Assembly: GCA_905478295.1 (NCBI GenBank) | Contig: CAJQHZ010000016.1 | Span: forward strand, 122,001 to 186,000 | Length of the DNA stretch: 64,000 nucleotides | Direction: 5' to 3' | Source of the DNA: an uncultured Flavobacteriales bacterium | GTDB taxonomy: Bacteria; Bacteroidota; Bacteroidia; Flavobacteriales; Schleiferiaceae | In this document: piece after piece, positions 36,387 to 43,677 of the stretch | Numbering within the stretch: the first letter of the stretch is position 1 | Layout of the letters: each line of letters starts with the position of its first letter | The notes under the pieces: model-generated | What the model was told of the DNA's origin: nothing | Database searches by the model: none | The model's input: the letters and a program-made list of their open reading frames with translations, nothing else | Program-made: the position numbers and the translations under genes

Positions 36387-37208
36387 ATGCACCAAGCCAA
36401 AGCACAAATCATTCGAACCTTTCAGCTTTTTATAGTGGCCGCCTTCGCGGCCACTATTTGGTTACGGCCCGCAGCCGAGGCGCGCGAAGCGCGCCTCGGC
36501 TTCCTTTCGATGTGGTGGTCGGAGCAGCCCAAGCTTAAGGTCAACCAATTGGATTCGAACGCCATCTGGAATTTTCCTTTGCAAGAAGCAGCTAAAAAAT
36601 CATGGTGGTATCGATGCAAGAAGAATTGGACTATAAAAGATCTTCTTACCTTAAAATCTCTACCGGGGATGGATACCCTATTTATCACTACTGGCAATTT
36701 TGATTTTACCCCCATGCCACAAAAAGAGAAAGAGCCGTGGGGAAGGAGTTCTGGGCAAAACCTAAAGTCGATTCCGTGGGAGCAGCGAAGATCAAAACAT
36801 GGTGCGAATGCCTCTCTTGATCGATTAGATTTAAATCAAGCGGATAGCACAGCGCTTGTCGCGGTGCGAGGTATAGGTCCATGGTCCGCTGGTGCTATCG
36901 TTGAGGAGAGAGATCGATGGGGCTATTTTTCCACCGTTTCTCAATTGCGAAAGATCCGATCCATTGACGCCCGTTGGCAAAAGGAGTGGGACACGGTGTT
37001 TTATGTTGTTCCCCGCGCACCTGAACTTTTTTTAAACAGCAGTTCCTTCGCAGAATTGAACGAATTCTACGGTTTCCGATTCCACCAAGTCAAAAGAATT
37101 GTCTTCTATCGAGAGCGGTTTGGTCCGGTACATTGGAGGGAATTGGCCTCATGGGAAGAATTTTCCGATGTGGATACGACTTTTTTACAACACTATGTAT
37201 CGGAATAG
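36387..37208 (+). CDS. Membrane-anchored helix-hairpin-helix (ComEA-like) protein
   Basis: 273-residue protein with one N-terminal membrane helix (about residues 12-27) and helix-hairpin-helix modules; the clearest is LDLNQADSTALVAVRGIGPWSAGAIVEER-type sequence (about 140-170), which in ComEA-like proteins binds DNA non-specifically. A second, weaker copy occurs in the last 60 residues (FAELNEFYGFRFHQVKRIV). In Bacteroidota such proteins are common and of unproven function; a role in DNA uptake is only a guess. The start ATG 36387 is set by the promoter. Two perfect hairpins lie within codons 16-39, unusual inside a gene. Confidence 0.8.
   Translation: MHQAKAQIIRTFQLFIVAAFAATIWLRPAAEAREARLGFLSMWWSEQPKLKVNQLDSNAIWNFPLQEAAKKSWWYRCKKNWTIKDLLTLKSLPGMDTLFITTGNFDFTPMPQKEKEPWGRSSGQNLKSIPWEQRRSKHGANASLDRLDLNQADSTALVAVRGIGPWSAGAIVEERDRWGYFSTVSQLRKIRSIDARWQKEWDTVFYVVPRAPELFLNSSSFAELNEFYGFRFHQVKRIVFYRERFGPVHWRELASWEEFSDVDTTFLQHYVSE
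36432..36501 (+). repeat. Two tandem perfect inverted repeats inside the HhH gene
   Basis: First palindrome 36432-36457: 11-base-pair stem ATAGTGGCCGC with CTTC loop. Second 36473-36501: 13-base-pair stem AGCCGAGGCGCGC with GAA loop. Both are as strong as the terminators of this window but neither is followed by a T tract, and both are read through as protein code. Confidence 0.9.
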
Positions 37209-37238
37209 AAAAATCGGTGTACTTTCGCAATCCTAAAG

Positions 37239-37248
37239 AAAGGAGGTG
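37239..37248 (+). promoter_or_regulatory. Near-perfect Shine-Dalgarno sequence of rpsU
   Basis: AAAGGAGGTG, complementary over nine bases to the 16S anti-Shine-Dalgarno, ends 5 bases before ATG 37254. Neighbouring start sites (tuf, rplK, rplL, rpoB, parE) have only A/T-rich leaders. A -7-like TACTTTCG lies at 37220-37227, so the leader is short. Confidence 0.9.
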
Positions 37249-37253
37249 TTACT

Positions 37254-37448
37254 ATGCTCGTAATTAATGTCAAGGAAGGTGAATCGATCGAACGCGCACT
37301 TAAGCGTTACAAGAGAAAACACAGCTCTACGGGTGTAGTGCGCAAGCTTCGTAAGGATCGTTATCATACGAAACCAACGGAAGCTAAGCGTCGCATGCAT
37401 GAGAAAGCTGCATACATTCAGACTTTGCGTCAAGCAGAATCAGAATAG
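37254..37448 (+). CDS. rpsU: 30S ribosomal protein bS21
   Basis: Small basic protein of the 30S platform next to the 3' end of 16S rRNA. 64 residues; the N-terminus MLVINVKEGESIERALKRY and the KRRMHEKAAY stretch identify it. In Flavobacterium, bS21 with bS18 and bS6 covers the anti-Shine-Dalgarno, and ribosomes lacking bS21 favour mRNAs with a Shine-Dalgarno, which lets rpsU control itself. The exceptional Shine-Dalgarno here fits that model. Closed by its own terminator. The order rpsU, recombinase, hpf, tRNAs, tuf is typical of Flavobacteriia. Confidence 0.97.
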   Translation: MLVINVKEGESIERALKRYKRKHSSTGVVRKLRKDRYHTKPTEAKRRMHEKAAYIQTLRQAESE

Positions 37449-37470
37449 TCTATGCTTATACTATAAAGAA

Positions 37471-37497
37471 AAGCCCAACCGAAAGGTTGGGCTTTTT
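37471..37497 (+). terminator. Terminator of rpsU
   Basis: Ten-base-pair stem AAGCCCAACC/GGTTGGGCTT, GAAA tetraloop, T5. Its T tract also supplies a TTTG (37495-37498) that could serve as -33 element for the next gene. Confidence 0.9.
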
Positions 37498-37530
37498 GTT
37501 TTTCATCACCTCCCGCACTACCTTCCCTTT

Positions 37531-38430
37531 ATGGAATCCTCAGCGGTATATATTGATCAGTTTCTAGCGTACCTAATCGCAGAGCGCGGCTACAGCCCGA
37601 AGACTTCTGTCGCGTACAAGAAGGAACTGGAGCGTTGGGCACTTTATTTACGGGAAGAAGCAGACGCATCATTAAAGGCTGCGCAAAAGGCGCACGTTAA
37701 GCGCTATATCGTCTGGCGCAATAAACAAGGTATATCACCGCGTTCAATAAATCGTAGTTTAAGTTGTATTCGCACTTTTTACAAATGGGCCATTCGCGAA
37801 GCCTTAGTTCGTGAAAACCCGGGGCAAGGTGTTCGTAGTATGAAAACTGCGAAAAAAGTAGTCATGAGTGTCCCAAAAGACGATTTGAAAGCCCTGGTCA
37901 ATGATCCTGATCTTTTCACGACAGATTTCGAAGGTAGACGCGACCAACTTTTGCTACTCCTACTTTACGGTCTGGGTCTGCGCCGTGCGGAAGTCATCTC
38001 TTTGACGCCGGCCCACTTTGATTGGTCGCGAAAATTGGTTCGCGTGATCGGAAAAAGAAATAAAGAGCGTCAAATTCCTATGCCGGCCTTGCTGGAAGAG
38101 TATTATTTACGTTACGTCGAAATCAGGGACCAGTTGCCCGTTCGCCATGATGCAACACTCTTACTCACGGCAAAAGGAAAAAAGCTTTATGATAACCTTG
38201 TTTATAATCGGGTTTTATTCTACCTTAATAGGACTACATCCGTGGTCGACAAGAACCCTCACGCATTGCGTCATTCTTATGCCACGCACCTTCTTAATGC
38301 TGGAGTCGATATAAATACTGTTAAAGAGTTGCTTGGTCATGAAAGTTTGAGCTCAACTCAGGTTTATACTACCAGTTCGTTTGAGGAGCTTATTAAAGTG
38401 TATAACCAGACCCATCCTAAAGGGTCGTAA
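37531..38430 (+). CDS. Tyrosine recombinase, XerC/XerD-like
   Basis: Site-specific recombinase of the phage-integrase superfamily, of Xer size (299 residues). N-terminal SAM-like DNA-binding domain (about 5-90), catalytic domain from about 110. Catalytic residues: R151 (LGLRRAEV), H244 and R247 (HALRHSYATH), H270 (LLGHESLS) and Y279 (TQVYTT), with the beta-hairpin lysine in the VIGKRNKER segment. No mobile-element borders are near, so it is a housekeeping Xer, likely resolving chromosome dimers; assignment to XerC or XerD is uncertain. ATG 37531 was chosen over an upstream frame that runs back through the rpsU terminator. Confidence 0.9.
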   Translation: MESSAVYIDQFLAYLIAERGYSPKTSVAYKKELERWALYLREEADASLKAAQKAHVKRYIVWRNKQGISPRSINRSLSCIRTFYKWAIREALVRENPGQGVRSMKTAKKVVMSVPKDDLKALVNDPDLFTTDFEGRRDQLLLLLLYGLGLRRAEVISLTPAHFDWSRKLVRVIGKRNKERQIPMPALLEEYYLRYVEIRDQLPVRHDATLLLTAKGKKLYDNLVYNRVLFYLNRTTSVVDKNPHALRHSYATHLLNAGVDINTVKELLGHESLSSTQVYTTSSFEELIKVYNQTHPKGS

Positions 38431-38441
38431 ATCATGAGAGT

Positions 38442-38744
38442 ATGACTGTGAACATTCAATCGGTAAATTTCAAAGCAGATGGTAAGTTAATTACCTTTAT
38501 TAAGGAACGGTTAGCCAAAACAACTCAGTTTTATGATCGTACCATTTGTACGGCTGTTTTTTTGAAAGTAGATAACAATCATAATCGCGAAAATAAGATC
38601 GTAGAAATGCGCATGAGCGTACCGGGATCTGACATAGTTGTGACGAAAGAGCGCAAGAGTTTTGAGGAAGCGGTAGATATTGCAGTAGATGTGTTGATTC
38701 GACAGCTAAAAAAACGCAAAGAAAAAATACTGAAACCTCAATAA
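38442..38744 (+). CDS. hpf: Ribosome hibernation/HPF-RaiA family protein (short form)
   Basis: Binds the decoding site of idle ribosomes and blocks translation during stress or stationary phase. 100 residues, the short form without the C-terminal dimerisation domain of long HPF. The beta-alpha-beta-beta-beta-alpha pattern with basic residues in the last helix (RQLKKRKEKI) is typical. Starts 12 bases after the recombinase gene and is likely co-transcribed with it. A strong terminator follows. Confidence 0.92.
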   Translation: MTVNIQSVNFKADGKLITFIKERLAKTTQFYDRTICTAVFLKVDNNHNRENKIVEMRMSVPGSDIVVTKERKSFEEAVDIAVDVLIRQLKKRKEKILKPQ

Positions 38745-38774
38745 AATCAACAGGTTAACTATATAGCATGTAAG

Positions 38775-38805
38775 GTGAAGGCAAAATGTCTTCACTTTTT
38801 TTTTT
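38775..38805 (+). terminator. Terminator after hpf
   Basis: Eight-base-pair stem GTGAAGGC/GTCTTCAC (one G-T pair), AAAAT loop, followed by ten T residues. Confidence 0.92.
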
Positions 38806-38811
38806 ATAGGT

Positions 38812-38842
38812 ATTGCGCGTTTGATTCTCTTTACTACATTTG
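38812..38842 (+). promoter_or_regulatory. Promoter of the tRNA-tuf transcription unit
   Basis: ATTG (38812-38815), 19-base spacer, perfect TACATTTG (38835-38842). The first tRNA starts 39 bases downstream. Confidence 0.75.
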
Positions 38843-38880
38843 CAGTCCGTTTGACAAAGCGGAAGTACTTTGACATCAAT

Positions 38881-38954
38881 GCCGATATAGCTCAGTTGGC
38901 CAGAGCACGTGATTTGTAATCTCGGGGTCGTCAGTTCGAATCTGACTATCGGCT
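38881..38954 (+). tRNA. tRNA-Thr (anticodon TGT)
   Basis: 74-nt cloverleaf: acceptor GCCGATA/TATCGGC, D arm GCTC/GAGC, anticodon loop TTTGTAA (TGT), T arm GTCAG/CTGAC. The anticodon stem CGTGA/TCTCG has a T-T mismatch at its third pair. CCA is not encoded in full. First of a four-tRNA cluster before tuf. Confidence 0.95.
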
Positions 38955-38996
38955 CACGTTTTGTATTTGATTTTCTAGTGGAATCTTGTACACACC

Positions 38997-39077
38997 GGGG
39001 GGATACTCAAGCGGCCAACGAGGACGGACTGTAAATCCGTTGGGAAACCTTCGCAGGTTCGAATCCTGCTCCCCCCA
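38997..39077 (+). tRNA. tRNA-Tyr (anticodon GTA)
   Basis: 81-nt type II tRNA with long variable arm: acceptor GGGGGGA/TCCCCCC, anticodon stem ACGGA/TCCGT, loop CTGTAAA (GTA), T arm GCAGG/CCTGC, discriminator A. Confidence 0.95.
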
Positions 39078-39082
39078 CTACC

Positions 39083-39158
39083 GCGGAAGTAGCTCAGCTG
39101 GTAGAGCATCAGCCTTCCAAGCTGAGGGTCGCGGGTTCGAATCCCGTCTTCCGCTCCA
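39083..39158 (+). tRNA. tRNA-Gly (anticodon TCC)
   Basis: 73-nt body plus an encoded CCA: acceptor GCGGAAG/CTTCCGC, anticodon stem TCAGC/GCTGA, loop CTTCCAA (TCC), T loop TTCGAAT. It is 5 bases after tRNA-Tyr. Confidence 0.95.
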
Positions 39159-39165
39159 AGGTTAC

Positions 39166-39237
39166 GCCGATGTAGCTCAGGGGTAGAGCGTTTCCTTGGT
39201 AAGGAAGAGGTCACGGGTTCAATTCCCGTCATTGGCT
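39166..39237 (+). tRNA. tRNA-Thr (anticodon GGT)
   Basis: 72-nt cloverleaf: acceptor GCCGATG/CATTGGC with one G-T pair, anticodon stem TTTCC/GGAAG, loop TTGGTAA (GGT), T arm ACGGG/CCCGT. A second threonine acceptor in the same cluster. Confidence 0.95.
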
Positions 39238-39291
39238 CTAAATTTTAATTTTGAATCTTTACACTGTTTATATATTTAATAATCGCTAGTC

Positions 39292-40479
39292 ATGGCAAAA
39301 GAGAATTTTGTACGTACCAAGCCTCATTTGAACATTGGTACAATTGGTCATGTTGACCACGGAAAAACAACATTGACAGCTGCAATCACCACATGTTTGG
39401 CGAATGCAGGCTTGTCTGAAAAAAGAGATTTCGATTCGATCGATAATGCTCCAGAAGAGAAAGAGCGTGGTATTACCATTAACACTTCTCACGTAGAGTA
39501 CGAGACGGCTAACCGTCACTACGCCCACGTTGACTGTCCAGGTCACGCGGATTACGTGAAGAATATGGTTACTGGTGCCGCTCAGATGGACGGTGCTATC
39601 TTGGTAGTTGCTGCTACTGATGGTCCTATGCCTCAAACTCGTGAGCACATCCTTTTAGGTCGTCAGGTGGGTATTCCACGTATCGTCGTGTTCTTGAACA
39701 AGGCAGATATGGTTGATGATGAAGAATTGATGGAATTGGTAGACATGGAAGTTCGTGATCTTCTTTCTTTCTACGAGTACGATGGTGATAACACTCCAGT
39801 TATCGCAGGTTCAGCTCTAGGTGGATTGAACGGCGAGCAGAAATGGGTTGATACCGTTATGGAGTTGATGGATGCAGTAGATGCATGGATCGAAGAGCCA
39901 GAGCGTGATCGTGATAAGCCATTCCTAATGCCTATCGAGGATGTATTCTCTATCACAGGTCGTGGTACTGTTGCAACGGGTCGTATTGAGACTGGTGTGG
40001 CAAACACAGGTGAAGGAGTCGAAATCATCGGTTACGGTGATGAGAAACTGACTTCTACCGTTACTGGTGTTGAAATGTTCCGTAAGATTTTGGACACCGG
40101 TGAAGCTGGTGATAACGTTGGTATCCTTCTGCGTGGTATTGAGAAAGCTCAAATCCGTCGTGGTATGGTGATCTGTAAGCCAGGTTCAATTACTCCGCAC
40201 AAGAAGTTCAAGGCAGAGGTATATGTGTTGAAGAAAGAAGAGGGTGGTCGTCACACTCCTTTCCACAACAAATACCGTCCTCAGTTTTACTTGCGTACAA
40301 CAGACGTTACTGGTGAGATCCAACTTCCAGATGGCGTTGAGATGGTAATGCCAGGTGATAACTTGTCAATTACGGTTGAATTGATCGCTAACGTAGCGGT
40401 TAATACTGGTCTACGCTTCGCAATGCGTGAAGGTGGGCGTACAGTAGGTGCGGGTCAAGTAACTGAAATCATCGAGTAA
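39292..40479 (+). CDS. tuf: Elongation factor Tu
   Basis: GTPase that delivers aminoacyl-tRNA to the ribosome. 395 residues. G1 motif GHVDHGKT (about 20-27), the switch and G3 DCPGHADY, G4 NKAD, then beta-barrel domains 2 and 3 ending [11 protein letters not shown]. Encoded right behind four tRNAs, in the order tRNA-Thr/Tyr/Gly/Thr, tuf, tRNA-Trp, secE, nusG that is widely conserved in bacteria. The 54-base leader has no Shine-Dalgarno. Confidence 0.98.
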   Translation: MAKENFVRTKPHLNIGTIGHVDHGKTTLTAAITTCLANAGLSEKRDFDSIDNAPEEKERGITINTSHVEYETANRHYAHVDCPGHADYVKNMVTGAAQMDGAILVVAATDGPMPQTREHILLGRQVGIPRIVVFLNKADMVDDEELMELVDMEVRDLLSFYEYDGDNTPVIAGSALGGLNGEQKWVDTVMELMDAVDAWIEEPERDRDKPFLMPIEDVFSITGRGTVATGRIETGVANTGEGVEIIGYGDEKLTSTVTGVEMFRKILDTGEAGDNVGILLRGIEKAQIRRGMVICKPGSITPHKKFKAEVYVLKKEEGGRHTPFHNKYRPQFYLRTTDVTGEIQLPDGVEMVMPGDNLSITVELIANVAVNTGLRFAMREGGRTVGAGQVTEIIE

Positions 40480-40513
40480 TAACTTACTCTTTTGATATAA
40501 AGTACAGGTAGTT

Positions 40514-40540
40514 AAGGTGCCTCCCGACGGGAGGCGCCTT
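40514..40540 (+). terminator. Hairpin between tuf and tRNA-Trp
   Basis: Twelve-base-pair stem AAGGTGCCTCCC/GGGAGGCGCCTT with GAC loop but no T tract after it. It may be a processing or stability hairpin rather than a full terminator. Confidence 0.5.
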
Positions 40541-40551
40541 TCTGCCTGCAT

Positions 40552-40622
40552 ACGGGCATAGTTCAATGGTAGAATAGCGGTCTCCAAAACCGTTGATCAG
40601 GGTTCGAATCCTTGTGCCCGTG
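40552..40622 (+). tRNA. tRNA-Trp (anticodon CCA)
   Basis: 71-nt cloverleaf: acceptor ACGGGCA/TGCCCGT, anticodon stem GCGGT/ACCGT, loop CTCCAAA (CCA), T arm CAGGG/CCTTG, discriminator G. Lies between tuf and secE. Confidence 0.95.
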
Positions 40623-40636
40623 CAAAGAATAAAAAG

Positions 40637-40831
40637 ATGAGCAAATTAATTACGAGTATACAGGAGTCTTGGCACGAGTTTGCCGTTAAGGCATCGTGGC
40701 CTACAATGTCAGAGTTGCAGAAGAGCACTGCATTGGTAATTGTGGGTACCATCATCTTTTCACTTGTAGTATTTGGTATGGACAAGATAATCTCAACAGT
40801 ACTTGAGTTTGTTTATTCAATCTTCGGATAA
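40637..40831 (+). CDS. secE: Preprotein translocase subunit SecE
   Basis: Essential clamp subunit of SecYEG. 64 residues, the short one-helix form: amphipathic N-terminal helix (TSIQESWHEFAVKASWPTM; the W-P segment is conserved) and one membrane helix (about 34-58). The start is 14 bases after tRNA-Trp, and nusG starts one base after the stop. Confidence 0.93.
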   Translation: MSKLITSIQESWHEFAVKASWPTMSELQKSTALVIVGTIIFSLVVFGMDKIISTVLEFVYSIFG

Positions 40832-40832
40832 T

Positions 40833-41381
40833 ATGTCGGATACTGGAATGAAATGGTATGTGCTTCGCACAATAAGTGGTCAAGAGCAGAAGACAAAGAC
40901 CTACATTGAAAAGGATATGGCTCATGCAGGCATGAGTGATCTCGTGGGACGTGTACTGATTCCGCTGGAGAAAGTTGTACAAGTCCGTAATGGAAAGAAA
41001 GTAATTAAAGAAAAGACCCGCACACCAGGCTACATGTACATAGAGGCTGTATTGACTGGTGAGGTGAGTCACATGATTAAAAATCTTCCAAATGTCGTTG
41101 GATTTTTATCTAACGTTAAGGGAGAAGATCCTTCGCCAATGCGCGCCTCTGAGGTAAGCAGATTGTTAGGCGAAGTAGATCGTCAGGCAGAAAATGCAGC
41201 AATGCTAATGATCCCATTTACTTTGGGAGAAACTGTCAAAGTAATCAATGGTCCGTTCAGTACATTTGATGCGACCATTGAGAAGATCAACGAGGAGAAA
41301 CAGAAACTAGAGGTCACAGTGAAGATCTTTGGTCGAAAGACTCCAGTTGAACTTGGCTTCACGGAAGTGGAGAAATTATAA
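40833..41381 (+). CDS. nusG: Transcription termination/antitermination factor NusG
   Basis: Binds RNA polymerase through its NGN domain and links it to ribosome or Rho through the KOW domain. 182 residues from ATG 40833: MKWYVLRTISGQEQK marks the NGN start, PGYMYIEAVL its core, and GETVKVINGPFSTFDATIE the KOW. The longer frame from 40803 overlaps secE and gives an atypical N-terminus, so it was set aside. Contrary to E. coli, a separate promoter for rplK seems to follow. Confidence 0.95.
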   Translation: MSDTGMKWYVLRTISGQEQKTKTYIEKDMAHAGMSDLVGRVLIPLEKVVQVRNGKKVIKEKTRTPGYMYIEAVLTGEVSHMIKNLPNVVGFLSNVKGEDPSPMRASEVSRLLGEVDRQAENAAMLMIPFTLGETVKVINGPFSTFDATIEKINEEKQKLEVTVKIFGRKTPVELGFTEVEKL

Positions 41382-41412
41382 TTGATATAGGTGTGAGCTA
41401 TATATAGGTTCG
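41381..41412 (+). promoter_or_regulatory. Promoter of the rplKAJL-rpoBC unit
   Basis: ATTG (41381-41384, overlapping the nusG stop), 20-base spacer, TAGGTTCG (41405-41412, one mismatch). The leader to rplK would be about 60 bases; no L1- or L10-binding structure could be assigned by eye. Confidence 0.5.
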
Positions 41413-41475
41413 TTCTTTACGCTTCCAACTTGAAGAATGATCCGCACAAACAACGCAAAATAGTAGAAACAAGAA

Positions 41476-41913
41476 ATGGCAAAAGAGGTTAGTAAAGTAG
41501 TAAAGCTTCAGGTCCGTGGTGGCCAAGCTAACCCTTCTCCTCCGGTAGGTCCAGCATTGGGTGCCGCGGGTGTCAATATTATGGAATTCTGTAAGCAATT
41601 CAACGCTCGTTCGCAAGACAAGATGGGCCAAGTATTGCCGGTAGTGATCACTGTTTACACAGACAAATCATTTGATTTCCTAATTAAGACTCCACCTGCA
41701 GCAGTTCAATTGATGGAAGCAGCGAAGATTAAGAAGGGATCATCAGAGCCTAACCGTAGTAAAGTTGCTAAAGTCACTTGGGACGCTGTTCGCAAAATTG
41801 CAGAAGATAAAATGGTTGATTTAAACTGTTTTACTGTTGAATCAGCAATGAGTATGATTGCTGGTACTGCAAGAAGCATGGGTATAACTGTAACTGGCGA
41901 AAAGCCGTTTTAA
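41476..41913 (+). CDS. rplK: 50S ribosomal protein uL11
   Basis: Stalk-base protein that binds the GTPase-associated centre of 23S rRNA. 145 residues, standard length. The proline-rich N-terminal stretch [20 protein letters not shown] and the C-terminal rRNA-binding part ([10 protein letters not shown]) are clear. First of the ribosomal-protein block, 16 bases before rplA. Confidence 0.98.
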   Translation: MAKEVSKVVKLQVRGGQANPSPPVGPALGAAGVNIMEFCKQFNARSQDKMGQVLPVVITVYTDKSFDFLIKTPPAAVQLMEAAKIKKGSSEPNRSKVAKVTWDAVRKIAEDKMVDLNCFTVESAMSMIAGTARSMGITVTGEKPF

Positions 41914-41929
41914 TTAAAAGTTTGAAGCA

Positions 41930-42622
41930 ATGGCAAAATTGACTAAGAACATGAAAAACGCGATCGCCAAACTTGAAAAAGGTAAGGTTTATCCTGTTGG
42001 CGAGGCAGCAACTCTAGTGAAAGAGGTTAACTGTACTAAGTTTGACGCATCTGTAAACTTAGCTGTTCGTTTGGGAGTGGATCCACGTAAAGCAAACCAA
42101 ATGGTTCGTGGCGTGGTAAGTCTACCTCATGGAACAGGTAAAAGTGTTCGTGTTTTGGCTTTGGTTACACCAGATAAGGTGGAAGAAGCAAAAGCAGCAG
42201 GTGCTGATTACGCAGGCCTTGATGAATTCATAGAGAAGATTAAAGGCGGTTGGACTGACATTGATGTCATCGTAACCATGCCTTCTGTAATGGGTAAAAT
42301 TGGACCATTGGGTCGTGTATTGGGTCCTCGTGGCTTGATGCCGAATCCGAAGTCCGGTACCGTTACAATGGACGTAGCAAAAGCAGTAGGTGAGGTGAAA
42401 GCAGGTAAGATTGACTTTAAAGTTGATCGTTACGGTATCGTTCACGCTGCAATCGGTAAGGTTTCTTTTGAAGCAGCTAAAATTCGTGAGAATGCTGAAG
42501 AATTATTGAAGACTCTTAATAAGCTTAAGCCAAGTTCGGCGAAAGGTACTTATATGAAGAGTGTTTATATGTCTTCGACCATGTCACCGGGTATTGCTGT
42601 GGATGCTAAATCAATTTCATAA
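41930..42622 (+). CDS. rplA: 50S ribosomal protein uL1
   Basis: L1-stalk protein, also a translational repressor of its own operon in many bacteria. 230 residues, normal length, with the family signature around [25 protein letters not shown]-type sequence (about 123-145) and the basic segment [18 protein letters not shown] after it. Lies between rplK and rplJ, with 16- and 17-base gaps. Confidence 0.98.
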   Translation: MAKLTKNMKNAIAKLEKGKVYPVGEAATLVKEVNCTKFDASVNLAVRLGVDPRKANQMVRGVVSLPHGTGKSVRVLALVTPDKVEEAKAAGADYAGLDEFIEKIKGGWTDIDVIVTMPSVMGKIGPLGRVLGPRGLMPNPKSGTVTMDVAKAVGEVKAGKIDFKVDRYGIVHAAIGKVSFEAAKIRENAEELLKTLNKLKPSSAKGTYMKSVYMSSTMSPGIAVDAKSIS

Positions 42623-42639
42623 CGCTAAAGAATAGCATC

Positions 42640-43161
42640 ATGACAAGAGAAGAAAAACTTACACAGATTGAAAATTTAACAGCCGTATTAAACAATACCG
42701 CTACCATTTATTTAGCTGATATCGCAGCGTTAGATGCAGAAACAACATCTAACTTGCGTCGTGCTAGTTTTGGTAAGGGTATTAAATTAAACGTCGTTAA
42801 AAATACTTTGCTCAAACAAGCTATGGACGCTTCGGAGAAAAACTTCGATGGTCTGTACGATGTACTTAAAGGAAATACAAGCATAATGCTTGCCGAAGCT
42901 GGTAATGCTCCTGCGAAACTCATTAAAGAGTTCCGTAAGAAGAACGATAAGCCAGTTTTAAAAGGCGCGTGGATAGAAGAAAGCGTTTACGTAGGTGATG
43001 AGAATTTGGAAATGCTCGTTGCAATCAAGTCTAAAGAAGAACTGATTGGCGAAGTATTAACCTTGCTTCAAAGTCCTGCGAAAAACGTTGTTTCTGCTCT
43101 TCAGAGCGCTGGTGGCAACATTGCCGGACTCCTCAAAACTTTGGAAGAGCGCAACGCGTAA
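42640..43161 (+). CDS. rplJ: 50S ribosomal protein uL10
   Basis: Base of the L7/L12 stalk. 173 residues: N-terminal rRNA-binding domain and a C-terminal helix (SALQSAGGNIAGLLKTLEE) that carries L7/L12 dimers. Only 17 bases separate it from rplA, so the long L10-binding leader of E. coli rplJ is absent at this place. Confidence 0.97.
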   Translation: MTREEKLTQIENLTAVLNNTATIYLADIAALDAETTSNLRRASFGKGIKLNVVKNTLLKQAMDASEKNFDGLYDVLKGNTSIMLAEAGNAPAKLIKEFRKKNDKPVLKGAWIEESVYVGDENLEMLVAIKSKEELIGEVLTLLQSPAKNVVSALQSAGGNIAGLLKTLEERNA

Positions 43162-43208
43162 TTCCTTTATTTACAATTAATTAAGAATAAAAATTAAATT
43201 TTATAAAA

Positions 43209-43586
43209 ATGGCTGATATCAAAGAATTGGGCGATGCCCTAGTAAACTTGACAGTTAAAGAAGTATCTGAATTAGCAGGATACTTGAAAGAAGAACACGG
43301 CATCGAGCCTGCTGCAGCTGCTGCAGCTGTTGCTGGTCCTGCAGCTGGTGGTGGCGGTGACGCTGCTGAAGCTCAGACTGAGTTTGACGTAATCTTGAAA
43401 GCTGCTGGCGGTTCTAAACTTGCTGTTGTTAAGCTTGTTAAGGAAATGACAGGTCTAGGCTTGAAAGAAGCTAAAGAAAAAGTAGATGGCGCCCCTGCAG
43501 CATTGAAGGAAGGCGTTACAAAAGACGAAGCAGAAGCATTGAAAGCGCAGCTTGAAGAAGCTGGTGCTGAAGTTGAGGTCAAGTAA
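43209..43586 (+). CDS. rplL: 50S ribosomal protein bL12 (L7/L12)
   Basis: Multi-copy stalk protein that recruits translation GTPases. 125 residues: N-terminal dimerisation helices, an alanine/glycine-rich hinge (about 35-55) and the globular C-terminal domain ([11 protein letters not shown]...[16 protein letters not shown]). The repeated GCTGCA codons in the hinge give a low-complexity DNA stretch near 43310-43340. Its leader is almost pure A/T with no Shine-Dalgarno, though the gene must be very highly translated. Confidence 0.98.
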   Translation: MADIKELGDALVNLTVKEVSELAGYLKEEHGIEPAAAAAAVAGPAAGGGGDAAEAQTEFDVILKAAGGSKLAVVKLVKEMTGLGLKEAKEKVDGAPAALKEGVTKDEAEALKAQLEEAGAEVEVK

Positions 43587-43608
43587 TTGATCGACTGCTA
43601 GGTTATCC

Positions 43609-43651
43609 GGTTTAGGTCTTTGGGGAGCTCCCCTTAGACCTAAACCTTTTT
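43609..43651 (+). terminator. Attenuator/terminator between rplL and rpoB
   Basis: Long stem GGTTTAGGTCT/AGACCTAAACC enclosing a second perfect stem GGGGAG/CTCCCC, followed by T5. It stands inside the operon and probably lowers rpoBC transcription relative to the ribosomal genes. Confidence 0.85.
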
Positions 43652-43677
43652 GTGTTTAATTAACATTTTGGGCTGAA

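Noticed and set aside
37531-38430. Tyrosine recombinase as a sign of a mobile element
   Set aside because: Xer-size protein in conserved core synteny between rpsU and hpf; no attachment-site repeats or cargo genes, although tRNA genes lie nearby.
38975-39232. Open frames on both strands across the tRNA cluster
   Set aside because: They read straight through tRNA-Tyr, tRNA-Gly and tRNA-Thr; the cloverleaf structures are clear.
43308-43345. Tandem GCTGCA-type repeat in rplL
   Set aside because: It encodes the normal alanine-rich hinge of L7/L12, not a true DNA repeat element.
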